Assembly: GCA_900754745.1 (NCBI GenBank)
Contig: CAAEEB010000040.1
Span: 1-6,370, forward strand
Source: an uncultured Collinsella sp.
GTDB lineage: Bacteria; Actinomycetota; Coriobacteriia; Coriobacteriales; Coriobacteriaceae
DNA length: 6,370 nucleotides
Reading direction: 5' to 3'
The position numbers and the translations under genes are program-made. The notes beneath the pieces are model-generated. The model saw only the letters and a program-made list of their open reading frames with translations, was not told where the DNA came from and made no database searches. Shown here piece by piece: positions 1 through 4,650 of the stretch. How positions within the stretch are numbered: position 1 is the first letter of the stretch; each line of letters starts with the position of its first letter.

Positions 1-88
1 AGTGAGACTTTTCGCGAGTTCCGCACGAGCCGAAGAGCACTTAATGTGCTCTTCGTGCGAGCAGGACTGTAGAGCAGGAAATCTCACT
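1..88. other. Nested inverted-repeat element, possible structured RNA
   Basis: These bases can fold into one long nested stem. AGTGAGA at 1-7 pairs with TCTCACT at 82-88. AGTTCC at 17-22 pairs with GGACT at 64-68 with one bulged T. GCAC at 23-26 pairs with GTGC at 55-58. At the tip GAAGAGCAC (32-40) pairs perfectly with GTGCTCTTC (46-54) around a TTAAT loop. No T tract follows, so it is not an ordinary intrinsic terminator. The outer helix begins at base 1, so the element may extend beyond the window. No convincing ORF covers it. I do not recognise the RNA family. It could be a small RNA, the end of a larger RNA gene, or part of a long leader upstream of ptsH. Confidence 0.3.
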
Positions 89-119
89 GGCCGCGCCCGG
101 CCCCCTGTGGGCGAGCAAG

Positions 120-154
120 CGGACGACAAACACATCTGTCCAACAATTCGTCCG
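120..154. repeat. Perfect 7-bp inverted repeat upstream of ptsH
   Basis: CGGACGA at 120-126 is the exact reverse complement of TCGTCCG at 148-154, with 21 bases between. A competing shorter pairing, GGAC (121-124) with GTCC (138-141), is also possible. It lies between the 1-88 element and the putative ptsH promoter, so it could be a regulator-binding dyad or the 3' hairpin of an upstream transcript. No T run follows. A smaller CGCCC/GGGCG hairpin (94-98 with 109-113) lies just upstream. Confidence 0.3.
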
Positions 155-187
155 AAACATAATGAAAAACAGTTTGATGTGAGTTAA

Positions 188-193
188 TATAAT
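188..193 (+). promoter_or_regulatory. Putative ptsH promoter, -10 element
   Basis: A perfect TATAAT lies 65 bases before the ptsH start codon in an AT-rich stretch. The position expected for a -35 box with 17-bp spacing (165-170) reads AAAAAC, a poor match, and there is no TGn extension. This suggests a promoter that needs an activator or upstream A-tract help. TTGAT (174-178) and ATCAA (192-196) form a short inverted repeat around it. The inferred transcript start is near 200, giving a leader of about 59 nt. Confidence 0.5.
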
Positions 194-207
194 CAACGTC
201 GTGAATC

Positions 208-255
208 TGACTCCTGCCGCATGCATGACAGGGGTTAAACACAAAAAAGGAGTCA
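208..255 (+). promoter_or_regulatory. ptsH leader with possible SD-sequestering stem
   Basis: TGACTCCT at 208-215 is perfectly complementary to AGGAGTCA at 248-255, which contains the ptsH Shine-Dalgarno (AAGGAG, 247-252, six bases before ATG 259). The same upstream segment can instead form a local hairpin, CTCCTG (211-216) with CAGGGG (229-234), which would leave the SD free. The two folds are mutually exclusive because they share 211-215. This is the layout expected of a translational switch, but no ligand or protein is identifiable. The complementarity is seen directly; the function is inferred. Confidence 0.4.
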
Positions 256-258
256 ATT

Positions 259-522
259 ATGGTTTCTGAGAAGGCTACCCTCGTCAATCCGCAGGGTCTT
301 CACATGCGTCCGGCCGGCCTCTTCGCCTCCACCATGGGCAAGTACGCCTGCGACGTGACTGTCGTCACCCCCGAGAAGGAGGTCAACGGCAAGTCCCCGA
401 TGGCCCTCATGGCCGCTGGTATCCCCTGTGGTACCGAGGTCGAGGTCAAGTGCGATGGCGCTGACGAGGCCGAGGCTCTGGCTGCTGCCATCGAGCTCAT
501 CAAGAGCGGTCTTGGCGAGTAG
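259..522 (+). CDS. ptsH: HPr, phosphocarrier protein of the PTS
   Basis: This encodes the 87-residue cytoplasmic phosphocarrier that accepts phosphate from Enzyme I and passes it to sugar-specific EIIA domains. The active-site motif GLHMRPAG puts the phospho-accepting histidine at His15, the standard position, with Arg17 and Pro18 next to it. The regulatory-site region reads NGKSPMALM, with Ser46 at the place phosphorylated by HPr kinase in Firmicutes. Pro47 follows, where the B. subtilis protein has Ile; Met48 is kept. Length and the SGLGE C-terminus match Firmicutes-type HPr. The start is fixed by AAGGAG six bases upstream. All nine glutamates use GAG, as expected for a highly expressed gene in this genome. 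ptsI follows after 127 bases, the classic pair, but with a terminator-like hairpin between. Confidence 0.97.
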   Translation: MVSEKATLVNPQGLHMRPAGLFASTMGKYACDVTVVTPEKEVNGKSPMALMAAGIPCGTEVEVKCDGADEAEALAAAIELIKSGLGE

Positions 523-567
523 AACTCAAACGGGTCGCATGTTGAACAATTAAGTTCATACTTGGGG

Positions 568-603
568 GCGCAGTGACCTGTATCAAGGTAGCTGCGCTCT
601 TTT
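568..603 (+). terminator. Intrinsic terminator or attenuator between ptsH and ptsI
   Basis: GCGCAG (568-573) pairs with CTGCGC (592-597). Inside, after a T·G and a G·A pair, ACCT (576-579) pairs with AGGT (586-589) around a GTATCA loop. The tract TCTTTT (598-603) follows directly. This is a reasonable rho-independent terminator shape with a short, interrupted U tract, so partial read-through into ptsI is likely. I see no good -10/-35 pair for an independent ptsI promoter in 523-649. Confidence 0.65.
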
Positions 604-638
604 GTCATGGATATGGCAAAACGCTTTATCACATGACA
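603..638 (+). promoter_or_regulatory. Hairpin abutting the ptsI ribosome binding site
   Basis: TGTCATG (603-609) is the exact reverse complement of CATGACA (632-638). The stem continues inward with GATA (610-613) against TATC (627-630), with A631 bulged. After one mismatch, GGC (615-617) pairs with GCT (623-625), including one G·T pair. The 3' foot ends one base before the GGAGAGAGGA Shine-Dalgarno region (640-649). It could act on ptsI translation or mRNA processing, or the dyad could be a protein-binding site in DNA. Confidence 0.4.
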
Positions 639-649
639 CGGAGAGAGGA

Positions 650-2359
650 ATGGGAATGTATCAGGGAGTCAACGCATCCGAGGGCATCGGTATCGGCACC
701 GTCATGGTCGCCGTCGATCCCGACTTGACGTTTGAACCGCACGCGGTTGCTGATTCGGCCGCAGAGAAGGAGCGTTATCAGACGGCTCTTTCGGTCTTCT
801 GCGAGAAGACCCAGGCTCAGGCCGACCACATGAAGGAGACGGTGGGCGAGGCCGAGGCCGAGATCATGAGCGGACACATCGTCCTGGCTCAGGACCCGGG
901 CATGACTGATGCCATCAACGCCGCCATTGACGGCGGCACCTGCGCCGAGCAGGCGCTCATGGACACCTCGACCATGTTTGAGAACATGTTCCTGTCCATG
1001 GACGACGAGATGTTCCGTCTGCGCGCGGCCGACATCGCCGACATCCGCACCGGTATTCTGGCCGAGCTGCTGGGCAAGGAGGTCGTCGACCTCTCCGTCC
1101 TGCCCGAGAACACCGTCGTTGTCGTGCACGACCTTACGCCGTCCATGACCGCCACGATCGATAAGGCCCACGTTGCCGGCATTGTCACCGAGACCGGTGG
1201 CCGCACTTCGCACTCCGCGATCATCGCGCGCGCCCTCGAGATTCCGGCCGTCCTTTCGGTCTCTAACAGCTGCACCGCGCTTCGCAACGGCATGACCGTT
1301 GTCGTCGACGGTGGCAAGGGTGTCGTCGAGGCCGATCCCGACGAGGAGACGCTCGCCGCCTACACCGCCAAGGCCGAGGCTTTCGCTGCCGAGAAGGCGG
1401 CTCTCGAGGCCTTCCGCGGCAAGCCTTCTGTGACTGCCGACGGCATCAAGAAGATCATCGCCTGCAACATCGGTAACCCCGATGACGTGCCCAACGCGCT
1501 CGATCACGATGCCGAGGCCATCGGTCTGTTCCGCTCCGAGTTCCTGTTCATGGACTCCGCTGAGCTTCCTTCCGAGGAGGAGCAGTTCAACGCCTACCGC
1601 AAGGTCGCCAGCGCGCTCAAGGGTGCTCCGGTCATCATCCGCACGCTCGATGTGGGCGGCGACAAGGAGATCCCGTACCTGCACATGGTCAAGGAAGACA
1701 ACCCCTTCATGGGCTTCCGCGCCGTGCGTTACTGCCTGGCCAATCCCGACCAGTACAAGGTCCAGCTCCGCGCTCTGCTGCGCGCCAGCGCCTTTGGTGA
1801 CGTCAAGATCATGATCCCGCTCGTCACCTGCGTCGAGGAGGTCGTGGCCGTCAAGGAGCTCGTCGAGCAGTGCAAGGTCGAGCTGACCGAAGAGGGCCGT
1901 AAGTTCAACGAGAACATCGAGGTCGGCATCATGGTCGAGACGCCCGCCGCTTCGCTGCTCGCTGACCGCCTGGCCGAGGTCGCCGACTTCTTCTCCATCG
2001 GCACCAACGACCTGATCGGCTACACCATGTGCGCCGACCGTGGCAACGACACCATCTCCAACCTGTACCAGGTGTACTATCCCGCCGTGCTCCGCTCGCT
2101 CAAGAACATCATCGAGAGCGGCGTGAAGGCCGGCATCATGGTCGGTATGTGCGGCGAGGCCGCTGCCGATCCGCTGCTTGAGCCGCTGCTGATCAGCTGG
2201 GGCCTGGAGGAGTTCTCGATGAGCGCTCCGTCGATCCTGCGCGCCCGCAAGACCATCAGCCAGTGGACCAAGGCCGAGTGCGACGAGCTCGCCGAGAAGG
2301 CGCTCGCCTGCAACACCGCCGCTGAGGTCAAGGCACTGCTCGAGTCCGCAGCTCGTTAA
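650..2359 (+). CDS. ptsI: Enzyme I, PEP-protein phosphotransferase of the PTS
   Basis: This cytoplasmic enzyme, active as a dimer, autophosphorylates with phosphoenolpyruvate and passes the phosphate to HPr His15. From the ATG at 650 it has 569 residues, close to the usual 570-575. The N-terminal half holds the HPr-binding helices and the swivelling phosphohistidine domain, with GGRTSHSAIIAR placing the active histidine at His188. The C-terminal PEP-binding barrel shows GLFRSEF (Arg295), RTLDVGGDKE (Arg331), IMVETPAAS, SIGTNDL (Asp454) and GMCGEAA with the catalytic Cys501. No key residue is missing. The ATG at 656 is an equally possible start: GGAG at 640 serves the first and AGGA at 646 the second. 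The frame is open back to a TTG at 602, but that lies in the terminator tract and lacks an SD. It probably depends on read-through from ptsH. Confidence 0.97.
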   Translation: MGMYQGVNASEGIGIGTVMVAVDPDLTFEPHAVADSAAEKERYQTALSVFCEKTQAQADHMKETVGEAEAEIMSGHIVLAQDPGMTDAINAAIDGGTCAEQALMDTSTMFENMFLSMDDEMFRLRAADIADIRTGILAELLGKEVVDLSVLPENTVVVVHDLTPSMTATIDKAHVAGIVTETGGRTSHSAIIARALEIPAVLSVSNSCTALRNGMTVVVDGGKGVVEADPDEETLAAYTAKAEAFAAEKAALEAFRGKPSVTADGIKKIIACNIGNPDDVPNALDHDAEAIGLFRSEFLFMDSAELPSEEEQFNAYRKVASALKGAPVIIRTLDVGGDKEIPYLHMVKEDNPFMGFRAVRYCLANPDQYKVQLRALLRASAFGDVKIMIPLVTCVEEVVAVKELVEQCKVELTEEGRKFNENIEVGIMVETPAASLLADRLAEVADFFSIGTNDLIGYTMCADRGNDTISNLYQVYYPAVLRSLKNIIESGVKAGIMVGMCGEAAADPLLEPLLISWGLEEFSMSAPSILRARKTISQWTKAECDELAEKALACNTAAEVKALLESAAR

Positions 2360-2376
2360 TTTGGTATCAGAGGTAA

Positions 2377-2406
2377 CCGCGTGGTTGGAATGGGCCGGCC
2401 ACGCGG
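2377..2406 (+). promoter_or_regulatory. Strong intercistronic hairpin between ptsI and the first kinase
   Basis: CCGCGTGGTTGG (2377-2388) pairs with CCGGCCACGCGG (2395-2406) through 12 bp, including two G·T pairs, around an AATGGG loop. No T run follows, only CCCTCACAT, so an efficient intrinsic terminator is unlikely. A stem like this more often protects the upstream message from 3' exonucleases or marks a processing point, which would set ptsI and kinase levels separately. Confidence 0.55.
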
Positions 2407-2416
2407 CCCTCACATA

Positions 2417-2432
2417 TACAGGGGGTACTGTA
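2417..2432 (+). promoter_or_regulatory. Small hairpin displaying the kinase-1 SD in its loop
   Basis: TACAG (2417-2421) pairs with CTGTA (2428-2432), leaving GGGGTA as the loop. The only Shine-Dalgarno candidate for the kinase (AGGGGG, 2420-2425, eight bases before ATG 2434) therefore sits mostly in the loop. The stem is only 5 bp, so it may not be stable. The SD is a weak variant lacking the central A of GGAGG. Confidence 0.25.
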
Positions 2433-2433
2433 A

Positions 2434-3366
2434 ATGTTCTACACGCTAACCGCTAATCCGGCTGTCGACATGACGGTTTCGAGCTCTCCGCTCGAGCCCG
2501 ACGAGAACGTCCGCACCGGCTCGGCCAGCTACACGGCCAACGGCAAGGGCCTCGACGTGTCCTTCGCCTTTAAGAAGATGGGCGTCGACACCGTCGCGCT
2601 CGGCTTCTTCGCCGGCTTCACGGGCAAGTTCATCGTCGAGGAGGTCATGAACCTGGGTTGCCTGTGCCGCCCGGTTTGGACCGACGGCATCACGCGTATC
2701 AACACCTACGTCAACGATGGCCAGCACGAGTACGGCATCCTTAACCCCGGCGCCCCGATTACGCCGCAGCACCAGGAGGAGCTCTACAACATCCTGGACA
2801 CCGCGGGCGATCTTGAGTGCCTGATCGTCTCCGGTTCCGTGCCTCCCAAAGCTACGCCCGACTTCCTGGCTCAGGTCATGGAGCACGCTCAGGCCCGTGG
2901 CGCCGACGTCGTCCTGGACCTGTCCTCCGACAAGCTCAAGGAGCTCGCTCACAAGAAGCCGCTGCTCATCAAGCCGAACCATCACGAGATGAAGGCTATC
3001 TTTGGCGTGCCGGTCGACACCGACGACGAGGTTCGCGTTGCCATGAAGCTCGCCCACGACGCCGGCGTCCAGAACGTGCTGCTCACCCGTGGTAGCCGCG
3101 GCGACGCTTACTTCTCCAACGGCGAGGACATCTGGTACGCCAAGCGTGAGTTCAACATCAAGCTGGTCTCTTCCGTCTGCGCCGGCGACTGCACCCTCGC
3201 TGCATTCCTGCACAAGTGGTACAGGAATCGCGACAACGTCGAGGAGGCCATGAAGCTCGCTATGGCCACCGGCGCCAACGTTGCCGAGTCCGTGGGCATT
3301 GGCGACTTCGGTCACGTTGACGAGTACAGCAAGCGCGTTGCTGTCCGCAAGCTCGATCGCAAGTAA
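2434..3366 (+). CDS. 1-phosphofructokinase family kinase, first copy
   Basis: A 310-residue cytoplasmic PfkB/ribokinase-fold kinase, expected to phosphorylate a sugar phosphate with ATP. By family resemblance (TLTANPAVD start, DGITRIN, SGSVPP, IKPNHHE) it is closest to FruK, which makes fructose-1,6-bisphosphate from fructose-1-phosphate. LacC (tagatose-6-phosphate) or PfkB (fructose-6-phosphate) activity is not excluded. The substrate motif reads NGKGLDV (36-42), with Asp41 where the family has Asn. The C-terminal anion-hole/catalytic motif reads VCAGDC, with Cys249 replacing the first Gly of GAGD and the catalytic base Asp252 kept. The usual LGxxGA stretch reads RGSRGDA (219-225), one residue longer than in the downstream paralogue. 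It lies 74 bases after ptsI with no clear promoter between, so probably in the same operon. I leave the symbol empty because the substrate is uncertain. Confidence 0.88.
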   Translation: MFYTLTANPAVDMTVSSSPLEPDENVRTGSASYTANGKGLDVSFAFKKMGVDTVALGFFAGFTGKFIVEEVMNLGCLCRPVWTDGITRINTYVNDGQHEYGILNPGAPITPQHQEELYNILDTAGDLECLIVSGSVPPKATPDFLAQVMEHAQARGADVVLDLSSDKLKELAHKKPLLIKPNHHEMKAIFGVPVDTDDEVRVAMKLAHDAGVQNVLLTRGSRGDAYFSNGEDIWYAKREFNIKLVSSVCAGDCTLAAFLHKWYRNRDNVEEAMKLAMATGANVAESVGIGDFGHVDEYSKRVAVRKLDRK

Positions 3367-3393
3367 GCGAAACGCGACAAATTCGTGCGCATG

Positions 3394-3430
3394 CGGCGCC
3401 CTGACTTCGGTCGGGGCGCCGTTTTTTTTT
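3394..3430 (+). terminator. Strong intrinsic terminator after the first kinase
   Basis: A 12-bp stem (3394-3405 with 3410-3421, one T·G pair) is closed by a CTTCGG tetraloop and followed by nine T (3422-3430). This is a textbook rho-independent terminator. It should end the ptsH-ptsI-kinase transcript, so the next kinase needs its own promoter. Confidence 0.95.
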
Positions 3431-3501
3431 CGTGGGAAAAGTGAGATGAAACTGACCTTCACCGCTTCCACACCGTTCGCCGAGTTGTTGTAGCCTTTTG
3501 C

Positions 3502-3539
3502 CGAAGCGTGGAATATACTTTCATTAACACGTTGCTTCG
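3502..3539 (+). promoter_or_regulatory. Putative promoter of the second kinase with flanking dyad
   Basis: A good -10, TATACT (3514-3519), lies 34 bases before the ATG. The best spaced -35 (TAGCCT, 3491-3496) is weak, and TTGTAG (3488-3493) gives a long 20-bp spacer. CGAAGC (3502-3507) and its reverse complement GCTTCG (3534-3539) flank the -10 and the expected start near 3526. GTG and CAC next to the arms extend the symmetry apart from a GTT offset. The left arm lies upstream of the inferred start, so this would be a DNA operator rather than an RNA stem in that transcript. Confidence 0.45.
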
Positions 3540-3553
3540 TGAAAGGAACATTC

Positions 3554-4486
3554 ATGATTTACACGCTCACTGCAAACCCCGCTATTGACTACAACATCGC
3601 CTGCGACGGCCTTTCCGCCAATACCGTTACGCGCACCCGTAACGCGGTCTACACCCCCAACGGCAAGGGTCTCAACGTCTCTTTTACGCTCGACCACTAC
3701 GGCGTCGACACCACAATCCTGGGCTTCTTCGCCGGCTTCTCGGGCGAGTTTATTGTCAAGGGCGCCGAGGCCCTGGGCGTGCCCGTCAAGCCCGTGTGGA
3801 CTGACGGCATCACGCGTGTCAACGTGTTCCTCAACGCCGGTCCCGACACCGAGTACAACATGGTTAATGCCGGTGCCGCCATTAACGAGGCCAACGAGCA
3901 GGAAATGTTTGAGCTTATTGATTCGCTCGACGACATGACCTGCCTGGTTATCAGCGGCTCGCTGCCCCCCAACACCTCCGAGGGTTTCCTGGCCGAGGTC
4001 CTGCGTCGCGTCAAGGCGAAAGGCGCCGAGTTCGTGCTCGACATCTCGAGCCATCAGCTTGCCGACCTCATTGCCATGGAGCCGTTGCTCATTAAGCCCA
4101 ACGACGACGAGTTGCTCGACATTTTTGGCATTAAGGTGAGCGGTGGCGATGACGAGTCCGTCAAGGGCGCGATGGCCGAGCTGCACGCCAAGGGCGCCAA
4201 GAATGTGCTGCTGACCCTCGGCGGCGCCGGTGCCTATTTCTCCAACGGCGAGCACATCTGGTTTGCCAACCGCACCTTCGACGTCAAGCTCCTGTCGACC
4301 GTCTGCGCCGGCGATTCTTCGCTCGCTGCCTTCCTGTCCGTGTGGCATGACGCCCCCGAGCGCGTCGAGGACGCCCTGCGCCTCTCGATGGCTACCGGCG
4401 CCAACGTGGTCGAGTGCCCGGGCTTGGGCGATTTTGCCAAGGTAGATGAATACAAGAAGAACATCGAAGTTCGTCAGGTCTGCTAG
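3554..4486 (+). CDS. 1-phosphofructokinase family kinase, second copy
   Basis: A 310-residue PfkB-family kinase, the same length as the upstream copy and about half identical to it by eye, with long shared blocks (YTLTANPA, PVWTDGITR, YFSNGE, MATGANV). The family features are more standard here: NGKGLNV keeps Asn41, and TLGGAGA (221-227) matches the usual nucleotide-loop LGxxGA. It shares the odd VCAGDS motif, with Cys251 in place of Gly and catalytic Asp254. Probable activity is ATP-dependent phosphorylation of fructose-1-phosphate, but tagatose-6-phosphate or fructose-6-phosphate cannot be excluded. AAAGGA (3542-3547) lies six bases before ATG 3554. An in-frame GTG at 3539 precedes that SD and would add five residues not seen in the paralogue, so I rejected it. 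It has its own promoter and terminator, so it is a single-gene unit. Confidence 0.88.
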   Translation: MIYTLTANPAIDYNIACDGLSANTVTRTRNAVYTPNGKGLNVSFTLDHYGVDTTILGFFAGFSGEFIVKGAEALGVPVKPVWTDGITRVNVFLNAGPDTEYNMVNAGAAINEANEQEMFELIDSLDDMTCLVISGSLPPNTSEGFLAEVLRRVKAKGAEFVLDISSHQLADLIAMEPLLIKPNDDELLDIFGIKVSGGDDESVKGAMAELHAKGAKNVLLTLGGAGAYFSNGEHIWFANRTFDVKLLSTVCAGDSSLAAFLSVWHDAPERVEDALRLSMATGANVVECPGLGDFAKVDEYKKNIEVRQVC

Positions 4487-4519
4487 TTCCGGCACCTCGC
4501 CTGAATAGTTCGACTAATT

Positions 4520-4557
4520 CGCATCCGTCTTATATCAGGACGGATGCGTTTTTGTTT
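4520..4557 (+). terminator. Intrinsic terminator after the second kinase
   Basis: CGCATCCGTC (4520-4529) pairs perfectly with GACGGATGCG (4539-4548), with one further T·G and one T-A pair above and a short AT-rich loop. TTTTTGTTT (4549-4557) follows. It is a clear rho-independent terminator separating the kinase from cca. Confidence 0.93.
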
Positions 4558-4590
4558 ATCGGACTTGCGTGTGCAGTGGAGGCTGTTTCT

Positions 4591-4599
4591 TGCTAGACT
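4591..4599 (+). promoter_or_regulatory. Putative extended -10 promoter of cca
   Basis: TGCTAGACT fits an extended -10 (TGn plus TAGACT). The -35 position at 17-bp spacing reads GTGCAG, a poor match, and TTGCGT at 4565-4570 is too far away. It follows a strong terminator, so a promoter must lie about here. The inferred start is near 4606, leaving a leader of about 45 nt. Confidence 0.4.
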
Positions 4600-4650
4600 T
4601 CTTGCAGACGCAATCGATAGCCAATTTGATAGTCGCAGGAGGCCATAGGC

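Noticed and set aside
1..88. 4.5S/SRP RNA, tmRNA, RNase P RNA or a T-box as identity of the structured element
   Set aside because: None of the conserved motifs of those RNAs could be found by eye.
2..187. 61-codon open frame at the window start
   Set aside because: It has no SD, no recognisable domain, and its sequence is dominated by the inverted repeats of the 1-88 element.
615..631. Possible CcpA cre site around AAACGCTTT
   Set aside because: Only the core resembles a cre; both outer ends mismatch the consensus.
607..636. Nine-codon leader-peptide ORF (MDMAKRFIT) before ptsI
   Set aside because: There is no SD upstream, no run of regulatory codons, and its bases are explained by the hairpin at 603-638.
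602..649. Upstream TTG start for ptsI adding 16 residues
   Set aside because: It lies in the terminator U tract, lacks an SD, and would give an N-terminus unlike Enzyme I. The ATGs at 650 and 656 follow good SD sequences.
629..2413. 594-codon antisense open frame across ptsI, with similar long antisense frames across both kinases and cca
   Set aside because: They mirror strongly GC-biased codons of the sense genes, give low-complexity Leu/Gly/Asp/Val-rich sequence with no recognisable domain, and have no SD or promoter of their own.
3539..3553. GTG start at 3539 for the second kinase
   Set aside because: It precedes the SD AAAGGA, and the extra residues have no counterpart in the equally long paralogue. 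ATG 3554 is well spaced from the SD.
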